Source: Pseudofrankia sp. DC12 | GTDB taxonomy: Bacteria; Actinomycetota; Actinomycetes; Frankiales; Frankiaceae | Assembly (NCBI RefSeq): GCF_000966285.1 | Contig: NZ_KQ031391.1 | Span: 4,698,383-4,762,382 of the forward strand | Direction: 5' to 3' | DNA length: 64,000 bases | In this document: positions 44,453-52,978 of the stretch, one piece after another | Numbering within the stretch: position 1 is the stretch's first letter | Layout: each line of letters starts with the position of its first letter | Notes under the pieces: model-generated | Databases searched by the model: none | What the model was told of the DNA's origin: nothing | Seen by the model: only the letters and a program-made list of their open reading frames with translations | Made by a program: the position numbers and the translations under genes

Positions 44453-45244
44453 GTGGCTACTGTTGCGGACCGGATCCTCGGCCATCTCGCCGGAGCGCCG
44501 GCCGGTTTGGACGACGGCAGGCTCGCGGAGGCTATTGGTGCCAGCCGCAGCTCTGTCAACAATGTGTGTCGCAAGCTCGCCGAACAAGGGCGGCTGGTGC
44601 GGGCCGTCGGCGTCGACGGCAAGATTATGAACCTGATCCCGGACGGCTCCGCCGACGCGGCGTCGCCAGCGGCCGATGAGGTCGCCGGCGGTGGCACGAC
44701 GGCCGTCCCGGGTATCCCAGAAGCGCGCCAGGGCCCGGACGACGTGCCCGGCATCCCGGCGGCCCGGCTGCCGGGTGACGACGAGCTTCCGCCCGAGCCG
44801 GCGGCCGCCGAGCCGGAAGCGGCTGAGCCGTCGCCGGCCGTCGCAGCGGAGCCCGCGCAGGAGCCGGCCGCTCCGGAGCCGGTTGTCGTCCCGGAGCCGG
44901 CCGCGCCGGCCGCCGAGCCGGTGGCGGACGTGAGCGAGGCCCCCGTGGAGGTCGCCGAGGTCGCCGAGGCCGAGATCATCGGTGAGCCGGCTGCGCCTGC
45001 CCCGACGGCGGACGACGCCGAGATCGAGGACGCCGAGATCGAGGACGCCGAGATCGAGGACGCCGACCTTGAGGACGCCGACCTTGAGGACGCCGAGATC
45101 GAGGACGCCGACCTTGAGGACGCCGACCTTGAGGACGCCGACCTTGAGGATGTCGCGCCGAGCAGCGCGCCCGCCGCCGCCCCGCCGCGGGCGACCAACG
45201 GCGCGCGCCGGTCGTGGTGGCGGCGCCTGCTGCCGTTGCGTTAG
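44453..45244 (+). CDS. Winged-helix protein with acidic pentad repeats
   Basis: A 263-residue protein in four parts. Residues 1-65 form a winged helix (RILGHLAGAPAGLDDGRLAE, AIGASRSSVNNVCRKLAEQG, RLVRAVG). A Pro/Ala/Glu-rich linker runs to ~188. Nine acidic pentads (AEIED or ADLED) fill 189-233. The end is basic (RRSWWRRLLPLR). The wing fold implies DNA binding by part one. The acidic array could bind a basic partner or metal ions, and the last segment looks like an amphipathic membrane or nucleic-acid anchor. GTG start with almost no leader. I know no named family for this architecture. Confidence 0.7.
   Translation: MATVADRILGHLAGAPAGLDDGRLAEAIGASRSSVNNVCRKLAEQGRLVRAVGVDGKIMNLIPDGSADAASPAADEVAGGGTTAVPGIPEARQGPDDVPGIPAARLPGDDELPPEPAAAEPEAAEPSPAVAAEPAQEPAAPEPVVVPEPAAPAAEPVADVSEAPVEVAEVAEAEIIGEPAAPAPTADDAEIEDAEIEDAEIEDADLEDADLEDAEIEDADLEDADLEDADLEDVAPSSAPAAAPPRATNGARRSWWRRLLPLR
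45017..45151 (+). repeat. 15-bp tandem repeat, nine units, coding
   Basis: Nine in-frame units, of two versions: GCCGAGATCGAGGAC (E) and GCCGACCTTGAGGAC (D), in the order E-E-E-D-D-E-D-D-D. Blockwise alternation suggests expansion by unequal crossover or slippage. It encodes the acidic pentads. Confidence 0.95.
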
Positions 45245-45438
45245 GCGGCGCCGCCATCCTGCCTTCGACTCTTAACACTCGTAGCGGGGCGCGGTTACTG
45301 GCTCGCGGAGGGTTAACGCGGCTGGTCTGGCGGGCCCGCCAGTCGCGCATGGTGTGAGCCGCGTCCCGGCCAGTAGGCGCCGGGGCGGCGCCGGCCGGAC
45401 GTAGCGTGGCAGCGTCACGGAACTAGTCAGGGGAGAGC

Positions 45439-46803
45439 ATGTCTAACCGAGCCCGAGCGCTCGTCGCCGCTTTGGCGCTGTCGACGCTGGCGCTCAGCGC
45501 CTGTGGCAGCCGAGTGCACGACGCGGGGAACACGTCCGGCGGAAGCGGCGCGACCGGTGGCGCGACGAACGCCGCCGCGAACACCGCGTCCGACACGGGT
45601 GTCACGCCGACCGAGATCAAGGTCGGAGTGATGACCGGCCAGGATGGCTTCCTCGGTGGGGACGTCTTCTCGTCCTCGCTCTACGGCGCGCAGGCCTACT
45701 TCGACAGCCTGAACGACAAGGGCGGGATCAACGGCCGCAAGGTCACCGTCGACGCGTGCAACGACAAGAGCAGCCCCGACGGCAACGTCACCTGCGTGCA
45801 CAAGATGATCGACGATGACAAGATCTTCGCGATGGCCGGCACAACCTCGTTCCAGTACGCCGGCGCGCAGTACGTGAACTCCAAGGGCGTCCCGGACGTC
45901 GGCGGTCAGCCGGTCTCCGGCAACGCGTACAACCAGTACCCGAACCTGTACTCGATCTACGGTGGGTTCGGCTACCCGCGCGACGGCAAGTCCCCGGGCT
46001 ACAACGGCCAGCTCGTCGCGGACACCCAGGACTACCGCTGGTTCAAGGACAAGCTCGGCGCGAAGACCGCCGCGATCGTCTTCTTCAACATCGGGCAGTC
46101 GCAGCAGTACGCGCAGCAGATCAGCGAGGGGCTGAAGACCGAGGGGTTCAAGGTCATCCCCGAGCAGATCAACCTCTCGCTGCCCAACTACGACGCCGCG
46201 GTCCTCGACATGAAGCGGAACAACGTCGACCTGGTCTACGACGCGCTGACGGCGGATGCGAACGTGAAGATCTGCCAGTCGATCCAGTCGCAGGGCATGC
46301 CGCTGAAGGCGAAGATCACCACCACGCAGAGCTGGACGGACGACGCCGGCGCGCAGTACGCCTCGACGCCGACCTGCCTGGACAACCTCTACGCGGTCAG
46401 CCAGGACCAGAACTACAACAACGTGAGCGACCCCGGGGTCAAGGCGTACCGCGACGCGATCGCGAAGTACTTCCCGGCCCGGGTCAGCAAGATGAACATG
46501 TGGATGTTCGAGGGCTACCTCTCGGCAATGTGGCTGAGCGACGCGATGAAGTCCTGCGGCGCCGACCTGACCCGCAAGTGCGTCACGAACTACATGAACA
46601 CCACCACGTACGACGCGGGCGGTCTGATGATCCCGCGGGACTTCAAGCCGGTCGTCCCGGCGCCGAAGACCGAGGTCGGCTGCCTGAACGTCGTTCGCTG
46701 GACGTCGAAGGCCCCGACCGGCACCGCCGGCTGGACCTCGCAGACGAACGACATGCAGAAGAACTGCTTCAACGTCCCGACCTACAGCATCCCGGCCACC
46801 TGA
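45439..46803 (+). CDS. ABC importer substrate-binding lipoprotein (Liv/Urt type)
   Basis: A 454-residue type-1 periplasmic binding protein. Lipoprotein leader ALVAALALSTLALSACGSR with lipobox L-S-A-C, then GVTPTEIKVGVMTGQDGFLG and GAQAYFDSLNDKGGINGRKV, the standard Peripla_BP_6 opening. YNNVSDPGVKAYRDAIAKYF is in the second lobe. Four or more mature cysteines suggest disulfides. Ligands of this family include branched-chain amino acids, urea and amides; not decidable here. It faces the livFGHM genes across a convergent gap, so receptor and transporter are on separate transcripts. GGGGAGA precedes the ATG. Confidence 0.88.
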   Translation: MSNRARALVAALALSTLALSACGSRVHDAGNTSGGSGATGGATNAAANTASDTGVTPTEIKVGVMTGQDGFLGGDVFSSSLYGAQAYFDSLNDKGGINGRKVTVDACNDKSSPDGNVTCVHKMIDDDKIFAMAGTTSFQYAGAQYVNSKGVPDVGGQPVSGNAYNQYPNLYSIYGGFGYPRDGKSPGYNGQLVADTQDYRWFKDKLGAKTAAIVFFNIGQSQQYAQQISEGLKTEGFKVIPEQINLSLPNYDAAVLDMKRNNVDLVYDALTADANVKICQSIQSQGMPLKAKITTTQSWTDDAGAQYASTPTCLDNLYAVSQDQNYNNVSDPGVKAYRDAIAKYFPARVSKMNMWMFEGYLSAMWLSDAMKSCGADLTRKCVTNYMNTTTYDAGGLMIPRDFKPVVPAPKTEVGCLNVVRWTSKAPTGTAGWTSQTNDMQKNCFNVPTYSIPAT

Positions 46804-46828
46804 TACCGATAGCAGCCGGATAGCTCAA

Positions 46829-46874
46829 CTGAGGGGCGGCTGGCCGGGGCGAGACCCCGGTAGCCGCCCCTCAG
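46829..46874 (+). terminator. Strong hairpin after the Liv-type binding protein
   Basis: CTGAGGGGCGGCT at 46829-46841 pairs with AGCCGCCCCTCAG at 46862-46874. Inside it CCGGGG/CCCCGG pairs around CGAGA. This two-tier stem lies 25 bases after the stop codon. Confidence 0.85.
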
Positions 46875-47242
46875 CCGTGGCGCACTCCGCAGGCGGGACG
46901 CCGGAAGCCGGGCCAGGGCGGGCCCGGCTTTCCGCGACCCGGCCGCCTGAGCGAAACGTAACCAAGCCCCGACAACTGACCGCGCCAGCCCAGATCTTCT
47001 GCGCCAGCCCCGTTCCACGTTGGGGAGGGCGGCCCTGGGCGCCCCGGACCTGCCGGATCGGCTACGCCGATCCGGCAGGAACCCCGAGGCGGAGCGGAGC
47101 GAAACGCACCCAAGATGCCAGCCCTGGACGAGGGCCGCCCCCGCTGGTCGCCGTCCCCCCGATACAGCGTTAGGGAGGACGCCAAGCGCCCGAACCAGGC
47201 GGAGCGGCCGGAGGCGCGAAGCGCCGTCTCCGGCCGACCGCC
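46875..47242. repeat. Convergent gap with a 14-bp perfect hairpin and dispersed repeats
   Basis: CCTGCCGGATCGGC at 47049-47062 and GCCGATCCGGCAGG at 47066-47079 form a perfect stem with a TAC loop, probably ending livF transcription. GGCGGAGCGGCCGG near 47206-47219 and TCCGGCCGACCGCC near 47231-47244 match the repeat family at 27206-27247. No gene is seen. Confidence 0.7.
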
Positions 47243-48031
47243 CTACGCGTTCGCGAGCTCGGCCGGGTCGCCGACGAAGGAGCGCTCGCCGCGGTGCAGC
47301 ACGTAGGCGATGTCGGCCATCCCCAGCGCCGCGTCCGTGTACTGGTCGGCGAGGATCACGGTCGTGCCGGCGGCGGCGATCGTCGCGAGCCACTCGAACA
47401 GCTCGGCGGCCACCTTGGGCGAGAGGCCCAGCGACAGCTCGTCGACCATCAGGACGGCCGGCCGGGCCAGCAGCGCCCGTGCGAGCGCGAGCATCCGGCG
47501 CTCGCCGCCGGACATCGAGCCGGCCCGCTGCGGCAGCCGGTCCCGCAGCTTGGGGAACGCGTCCAGCGCGGGGGCGATGCCCTGCGGGTTCCCGGTGGCC
47601 TCGGCGACCACCAGCAGGTTGTCGCGCACCGACAGGCTCGCGAACACGGCCCGCTCGTCCGGCACGAGCAGCAGGCCACGCCGGGCCCGGTCGAGCGCCG
47701 ACAGCTTGGTGATGACGTCCCCGCGCCAGGTCAGCGTGCCGCTGCGCAGCGGCACCAGCCCGGCGAGCACCCGCAGTGTGGTGCTCTTGCCGGCGCCGTT
47801 GACGCCGAGCAGGGCGGTCACCTTGCCGGCGGGGACGACGAGGTCCAGGCCGTGCAGCACCTCAACAGCACCATAGCCGGCCCGTGCGCCGGTCAGCCGC
47901 AGCTCGATGCCGCCGGGCGCGGGTGCCTGGGCCGCCCGGCCACCGACGGAGGCCGCCAGCGCGGCGGCCGAGCTGCCAGCCGCGATCGCATCGGCGCCGT
48001 CCAGCGGGCCACGCGGCGGGGGAGTGCTCAT
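47243..48031 (-). CDS. livF: LivF-type ABC ATPase
   Basis: A 262-residue ATPase. Motifs: GYGAVEVLHGLDLVVPAGKV, Walker A GVNGAGKST, Q-loop region LLLVPDERAVFASLSVRDNL (the Gln replaced by Asp-Glu as usual in LivF), signature SGGERRMLALARAL, Walker B VLMVDELSLGLSPK. The H-loop position reads TTVILADQYTDAALGMADIA, where LivF proteins often have Gln. About 40 Ala/Gly/Pro residues precede the domain. ATGA overlap with livG. Confidence 0.9.
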   Translation of the reverse strand: MSTPPPRGPLDGADAIAAGSSAAALAASVGGRAAQAPAPGGIELRLTGARAGYGAVEVLHGLDLVVPAGKVTALLGVNGAGKSTTLRVLAGLVPLRSGTLTWRGDVITKLSALDRARRGLLLVPDERAVFASLSVRDNLLVVAEATGNPQGIAPALDAFPKLRDRLPQRAGSMSGGERRMLALARALLARPAVLMVDELSLGLSPKVAAELFEWLATIAAAGTTVILADQYTDAALGMADIAYVLHRGERSFVGDPAELANA

Positions 48032-48792
48032 GTCATCGCTCCCTGCGCGAGGTACACGGACTGGACTGTCGGGTTCGAACGAACCGTCGCCGGGTCGCCG
48101 TGCGAGACCACCTTCCCGCCCACCATCGCGTAGACCTGGTCGCACACGGTGAACACCAGTTCGACGTCGTGGTCGACCAGGACGATCGCCACGCCGGCGT
48201 TCGCGATCCGGCGCAGGAGCTGGGAGAACCGGTCGGTCTCCGCGCCGTCGAGGCCGCTGGCCGGCTCGTCGAGCAGCAGCACGTCCGGGTGGGTGCACAG
48301 GGCCCGGGCACACTCGGCCAGCCGCAGCGCGCCGGTCGAGAGCGAGCCCGCGACGGCGGCGCCGAGGTCGGTCAGCCCCAGCGAGGCGAGCATGTCGTCG
48401 ACGACCTGCTCGTACTTGGGGTTGCGGCGGATGCCGAGGCCGAACAGGCCGCCGGCATAGTCCCGCCGCCGGTTCTCCACGCCGACGAGCAGGTTCTCCC
48501 GCACGGTCATGCTGGTGAACAGCGACGGCACCTGGAAGGTCTGCACGAGCCCCAGCCGGGAGCGCTTGTCCGGCCGCAGCTTCGTGATGTCCCGGTCGCC
48601 GAGCATGACGCGGCCCTCGTCGGGCTGCTCGACGCCGGTGAGCAGGCTGAACAGCGTCGACTTGCCGGCACCGTTCGGCCCGATCAGACCGGTGATCATC
48701 CCGGGCGGCGCGGACATGTCCACGTGGTCGACGGCGGTGAGCCCGCCGTACCGGCGGACCAGACCGATCGCCCGCAGTTCGGCGCGGCTCAC
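48028..48792 (-). CDS. livG: LivG-type ABC ATPase
   Basis: A 254-residue ATPase. LVRRYGGLTAVDHVDMSAPP, Walker A GPNGAGKST, LGLVQTFQVPSLFTSMTVRE for the Q-loop, LSTGALRLAECARALCTHPD as a degenerate signature, Walker B VLLLDEPASGLD and H-loop IVLVDHDVELVFTVCDQV. The signature's LSxG with Thr-Gly instead of Gly-Gly is common in LivG. It overlaps both neighbours by 4 bases. Confidence 0.9.
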   Translation of the reverse strand: MSRAELRAIGLVRRYGGLTAVDHVDMSAPPGMITGLIGPNGAGKSTLFSLLTGVEQPDEGRVMLGDRDITKLRPDKRSRLGLVQTFQVPSLFTSMTVRENLLVGVENRRRDYAGGLFGLGIRRNPKYEQVVDDMLASLGLTDLGAAVAGSLSTGALRLAECARALCTHPDVLLLDEPASGLDGAETDRFSQLLRRIANAGVAIVLVDHDVELVFTVCDQVYAMVGGKVVSHGDPATVRSNPTVQSVYLAQGAMT

Positions 48793-51041
48793 CGGTGGCC
48801 CCCTTCGACGTGGTTGCGCGAGCTGAAGTCGCCCGCGCCGACCGTCGCGCGCCGGTCGACGTCACCGACGGCGCCCGTGCTGGCGCCGTTCGGGACGGCG
48901 TGCACCGGCGCGGCCGGGGTGATCCCGCCGCCGACCAGGCCGAGCAGCGTACGGCCGAACGGGGTCAGTGTGAGACCGCGCCCCGCTGCGACCCGCTCGG
49001 CGGCGACGACGCCGCCCGACGGCTGCGCCGACCGCTCGACCAGGCCCGCGGGCTGCATTCCCGTGGCCGAGGCGACGGCCCCGGAGCTCGCCGCCGGCAG
49101 ACCCGCGTGCGCCAGCGCCGGAATTCCCCGCACCGGCGAGGCCGGCGCGACGAACTGGTCGGCGAGCTGCTCCGCGACGAAGCGGATCAGCCCGCGGACG
49201 GCCGAGGCGAGCCCGCCCGGCAGCCAGCCGAGCGCCAGCGCGAGGATGCCGACGGCCAGCGTCGAGGAGCCGGACGGCGCCATCACGTCGATCGCGACCA
49301 TGAAGGCCGCGCCGACGATCGCGCCGACCGCGCTGTCCGCGCCGAAGACGACGACGGCCGTGAACCACAGCAGGCTCTGGATCGGCTGGAAGGTGTCCGG
49401 CGAGAACGACGACGCGCTGTACGCGAGCAGCGCTCCGCCCAGGCCCGCGACCACCGACGACATGGTGAAGGCCAGCAGCTTCAGGTTGCGGACGTCGACC
49501 CCGACGGCCGCGGCGCCGCCGGTGTTGTCCCGGACCGCGAGCAGCGCGCGCCCGAGCCGGCCGCGGTGCAGGTTGCGCACCGCCAGCATGCCCAGGCCCA
49601 GCCCGATCAGCTCGACCACGTAGAACGCCTTGTCCCCGAGCTGCCAACCGCCGATGTACAGCGGGTTGACCGTCAGGTTGCCGGCCAGCGACGGCTGCTC
49701 GAAGACGAACCTGCTGACGACGGCGCCGACGGCGAACGTCACGAGCGCGAGCGTGAGCCCCCGTCGCCGGATCGCCGGGTAACCGGTGACCAGGCCGATG
49801 GGGGCGACCAGGATGGCGCCGACCAGGATCGCCAGCAGCCCCGGCAGGTGCGGAATGCCGACCATCCCGCTGGAGGACAGCTTCATCGAGAACAGCGCGC
49901 CCAGGCCGGCGTAGCCGGCGACGCCGAGCGAGACCTGGCCGCTGTAGCCGGTGACGATCACGATCGACAGGAAGATGAGCGCGAGCGCCGGGACCATGAA
50001 CGCGTGGCGCAGGTCGGAGGGCGCGAACAGCATCGGCGTGAGCAGCATGACGAAGCCGGCGATCCGCCCGACCAGGTCCTTGCTGCGGTCGGCGGCCGTG
50101 CCGGTGTCATCCTCCCCGCCGCGGCTGGAGAAGCGGCCGGCGGAGCCCGCGTCACCGAGCTCACGCAGGTTCGGGATCGCGAGCAGCAGCACCAGCAGGA
50201 CGACGACGAACAGGTTCGACCCGAGCGTCCGGTAGAGGTCGGCGAAGCTGCCGTTGACGGTGAACTGGGTCAGCTCGCTCTGCAGGATGCCGATCGCCAG
50301 ACCCGCGAGCACCGCCGCCGGCAGGCTGACCAGCCGGGCGGCGACGACGACGGCGAACGTCTCGAGCACCACCAGCGACAGCGAGTAGGGCGACAGCGAG
50401 ACCCGGGGAGCCAGCAGCACCCCGGTGAAGCCGGCGAGCGTCGTACCGAAGGCCCAGCCCGCGGCGGCGACCCGGTCGGCCGGGACCGACGACAGCTCGG
50501 CGAGCTGGCGGTCGTCGACGACGGCCCGCATCTGCCGGCCGAACCGGGTCCGGGCCTGCAGCAGGCCGAGGGACACACAGGCGATGAGTATCAGGACCAG
50601 GGTGCTGATGGTGTCGACACCGATGTGGTGCCCGCCGATCCCGACCGACTTGTTCGGGAAGACCGCTGGAACGTCGGTCTGCGCCCCCAGGCCCCAGATC
50701 CCGGCGCACATGCCGAGAGTGAGCACCATGACGCCGAGGCTGGCGACCAGCGACTCGGCTGCCGACGCCCGCCGGCGCGCGAGCGGCCGGAAGACGAGCC
50801 GTTCCAGCAGCACCCCGAGGCCGGGCGAGAGCACGACGAGCGCGAGCACCGCCGACAGCCAGACCGGCAGGCCCCAGACGACGGACATCTCGCGGTAGAC
50901 GTAGGCGACCAGGGTCGCGATACCGCCCTGCGCGAGGTTGAGGACGCCGTTGGTGCGGTAGGTGACCAGCAGGCCGATGCCAGAGAGCGCCGCGATCGCG
51001 CCGATGGCCAGGCCGGCGATCGCGAGGTCGACGCTGGCCAC
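48789..51041 (-). CDS. LivH-LivM fused permease
   Basis: A 750-residue fusion of both permeases. Residues ~1-300 are LivH-like (LLVTYRTNGVLNLAQGGIAT; ARTRFGRQMRAVVDDRQLAE). Residues ~325-620 are LivM-like (IVIVTGYSGQVSLGVAGYAG; VGIPHLPGLLAILVGAILVA; LRALL-type loop RLGRALLAVRDNTGGAAAVG). The last ~120 residues are a non-membrane Ala/Gly/Pro-rich tail. Roughly 16-18 membrane segments. GTG start at 51041, 4 bases after the preceding gene. Such fusions are known in actinobacteria. Confidence 0.9.
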   Translation of the reverse strand: MASVDLAIAGLAIGAIAALSGIGLLVTYRTNGVLNLAQGGIATLVAYVYREMSVVWGLPVWLSAVLALVVLSPGLGVLLERLVFRPLARRRASAAESLVASLGVMVLTLGMCAGIWGLGAQTDVPAVFPNKSVGIGGHHIGVDTISTLVLILIACVSLGLLQARTRFGRQMRAVVDDRQLAELSSVPADRVAAAGWAFGTTLAGFTGVLLAPRVSLSPYSLSLVVLETFAVVVAARLVSLPAAVLAGLAIGILQSELTQFTVNGSFADLYRTLGSNLFVVVLLVLLLAIPNLRELGDAGSAGRFSSRGGEDDTGTAADRSKDLVGRIAGFVMLLTPMLFAPSDLRHAFMVPALALIFLSIVIVTGYSGQVSLGVAGYAGLGALFSMKLSSSGMVGIPHLPGLLAILVGAILVAPIGLVTGYPAIRRRGLTLALVTFAVGAVVSRFVFEQPSLAGNLTVNPLYIGGWQLGDKAFYVVELIGLGLGMLAVRNLHRGRLGRALLAVRDNTGGAAAVGVDVRNLKLLAFTMSSVVAGLGGALLAYSASSFSPDTFQPIQSLLWFTAVVVFGADSAVGAIVGAAFMVAIDVMAPSGSSTLAVGILALALGWLPGGLASAVRGLIRFVAEQLADQFVAPASPVRGIPALAHAGLPAASSGAVASATGMQPAGLVERSAQPSGGVVAAERVAAGRGLTLTPFGRTLLGLVGGGITPAAPVHAVPNGASTGAVGDVDRRATVGAGDFSSRNHVEGGHR

Positions 51042-51045
51042 CGGG

Positions 51046-51612
51046 TCAGGCGACCAGGATCGGCGCGCAGACCGAGCAGGGCGACAGCCCGCGCGCGGAG
51101 ACCTGCGTCGGCTCGACCCGCTGCGCGGACTTGCCAGCCAGCAGCTCGCAGCCCGGCCGGTGGAAGGTCCGGCCGCCCGAGACCGCGTAGACGGAGCCGT
51201 CGTCGGCCGGAGCCGGCGCGGGCGCCGGGGCGGCGGCCGGCGCCGGGGCGGCGGTGACCGCGGGCCCGGGAGCCGCGTTCGCCGCGGCCACCACCAGCGC
51301 GTGCAGGTCGTCGACCTGCTCGGCCAGCTGGGCCTGCGCGGCCGAGACGCCGCTGGTCCGGGCCGACTCGATCCGGTCGGCGATCAGCAGGGCGCAGCCG
51401 ATGAGGACCAGGGCCAGCCCGGTCAGCCCGCCAGACGCCAGGTACGGGAGCTGCAGGCCAGGGTTGGTCTCCGCCGAGACGCCCAGGTAGCAGCTGAGCA
51501 GCAGCACTCCGCCGGCGGCGATCACCACCCAGCCGCGAAGCGCCCGGACGACGTCCACCACCAACCGCGAAGTGGACCGCGACCCGGCCGCGCCAGTGCT
51601 CTGTTCGTCCAC
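51046..51612 (-). CDS. Membrane protein with a C-terminal zinc-site-like domain
   Basis: A 188-residue protein with two membrane segments (WVVIAAGGVLLLSCYLGVSA and GLTGLALVLIGCALLIADRI), a heptad-like stretch, an Ala/Pro linker and a C-terminal block. That block reads YAVSGGRTFHRPGCELLAGK, then SARGLSPCSVC. The pattern His-x-x-x-Cys ... Cys-x-x-Cys resembles Ada-type or similar metal-binding domains. The GTG at 51612 has GGGGGAA upstream. Its stop lies 4 bases before livHM, so it is the first gene of the Liv operon. It might regulate or scaffold the transporter; unknown. Confidence 0.7.
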   Translation of the reverse strand: MDEQSTGAAGSRSTSRLVVDVVRALRGWVVIAAGGVLLLSCYLGVSAETNPGLQLPYLASGGLTGLALVLIGCALLIADRIESARTSGVSAAQAQLAEQVDDLHALVVAAANAAPGPAVTAAPAPAAAPAPAPAPADDGSVYAVSGGRTFHRPGCELLAGKSAQRVEPTQVSARGLSPCSVCAPILVA

Positions 51613-51895
51613 TGTGTTCCCCCAGGAACGTGTGCGATCCGGAAGCCGCGCGGGCGCGCCCCGCTGGCTTCCGCCAAGGCGACCCCGTGCCACGGCGCGC
51701 CGAACGCACGCACGTGGATGAGATCGCCAGCCGTTAGACGCCAGATTAGTGTGCGGAGCTGGTGATGTGTGCCCTTGGGGGTCGCCGAGAGGTATCGCGG
51801 TGACGACTCGCGTCAGCTGGGGCGGCGCGGGTGTGACGGAGGGAAACGGTTCAGCTCGGCCTCGGGGGCGGCGATTGACCTAGATGTGACGGTCA

Positions 51896-52978
51896 TCACG
51901 TCGGCGCGGAGGGGCTCTCGGCCGCCGCCTCGTGTGACCAGGTCCACGCGTCGGCGATGATCTGGTCGATCGTCGAGCGGTGCGGCTCCCAGTAGAGCTC
52001 CTTGCGGATCTTGCCGCTGTCGACGACCAGGGTGCGCGGCTCGATCACCGGCGGCCCGGTCACCCTGCGCACTGGGCAGCAGGTGACCCGCTCGACCGCG
52101 GCGAGCACCTCGTTGACGGTCACGCCGGCCCCGCCGACGTTGTAGACGCGGAAGTCGCCCGGGCGCGCCGCGTCCACCGCCAGCGCGTAGGCCGCCGCCA
52201 CGTCCGCGACATGCACGTACTCGCGCAGCGCCTCGCCGTCACCGTTGATCCGGAAGGACTCCGCCGCGCCGGCGGCCACCCGCAACGCGGCTGGGATGAT
52301 CCGGGTCACGTCCCGGTCGATGTGCCCGGCCGCGCCGCCGGCCACGTTGAACGAGCGCAGGACGACGGCGCCGATCCGGCCGGTCGCGGCCTGGTGGGTG
52401 ATGGCCAGCTCGGCGGCGAGCTTCGAGGCCCCGTACGGGTGGCTCGGCTCGGGCCGGTGGCTCTCGGGGATGGGCCCGCCGCCGGGATCGCCGTAGACGG
52501 TGCCGGTCGAGCCGAACACCACGGCGGGCGGCGGCCCGCCGGCGGCCACCCCGCGGTCGAGTGCCGTAAGCAGGTTGACGGTGCCCGTCACGTTGGTCTC
52601 GAAGTAGCGCAGCGGCTCGGCGCCCGACTGGCGGACCCGGGTCAGCGCGGCCAGGTGGCAGACGGCGTCGAAGCCCCGGTCCAGCCGGGCGGCCAGCAGG
52701 GAGCCCGGGTCGAGCAGGTCCGCGGCGACGACCTCGACGCCCGGTGCGAGCCGGCGGGCCGGCGGGCTCCCGCCGGCCGTGGCCGCGTGGTCCGGTCGCG
52801 AGCCGCCCTCGCGGCCATGCACCAGCGCGGTGACCTGGTCGCCCCGGGCCGCGAGCAGGTCGGTGAGCACGGCCCCGATGAAGCCGCCCGCCCCTGTGAC
52901 GAGGACCCGCAGGCCGCCCCCGTACGGAGGCAACTTAGGACGCCGCTCGCAGCCGTAGCCCCGGCAGTAGTAGCTCAC
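51896..52978 (-). CDS. NAD-dependent epimerase/dehydratase (GalE-like)
   Basis: A 360-residue extended SDR. GAGGFIGAVLTDLLAARGD is the NAD-binding G-x-x-G-x-x-G. FDAVCHLAALTRV, VVFGSTGTVYGD with the catalytic Ser/Thr, YGASKLAAELA with Tyr-x-x-x-Lys and FNVAGG follow the UDP-glucose 4-epimerase pattern. Sugar substrate unknown. The listed GTG start overlaps the end of the upstream XRE gene by 44 bases; a TTG near 52933 would remove that overlap and fits the family N-terminus better. Probably cotranscribed with the XRE gene. Confidence 0.82.
   Translation of the reverse strand: MSYYCRGYGCERRPKLPPYGGGLRVLVTGAGGFIGAVLTDLLAARGDQVTALVHGREGGSRPDHAATAGGSPPARRLAPGVEVVAADLLDPGSLLAARLDRGFDAVCHLAALTRVRQSGAEPLRYFETNVTGTVNLLTALDRGVAAGGPPPAVVFGSTGTVYGDPGGGPIPESHRPEPSHPYGASKLAAELAITHQAATGRIGAVVLRSFNVAGGAAGHIDRDVTRIIPAALRVAAGAAESFRINGDGEALREYVHVADVAAAYALAVDAARPGDFRVYNVGGAGVTVNEVLAAVERVTCCPVRRVTGPPVIEPRTLVVDSGKIRKELYWEPHRSTIDQIIADAWTWSHEAAAESPSAPT

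Noticed and set aside
48795-51257. 820-residue plus-strand open frame
   Set aside because: Antisense shadow of livHM; composition Arg/Asp/Gln-rich with no domain.
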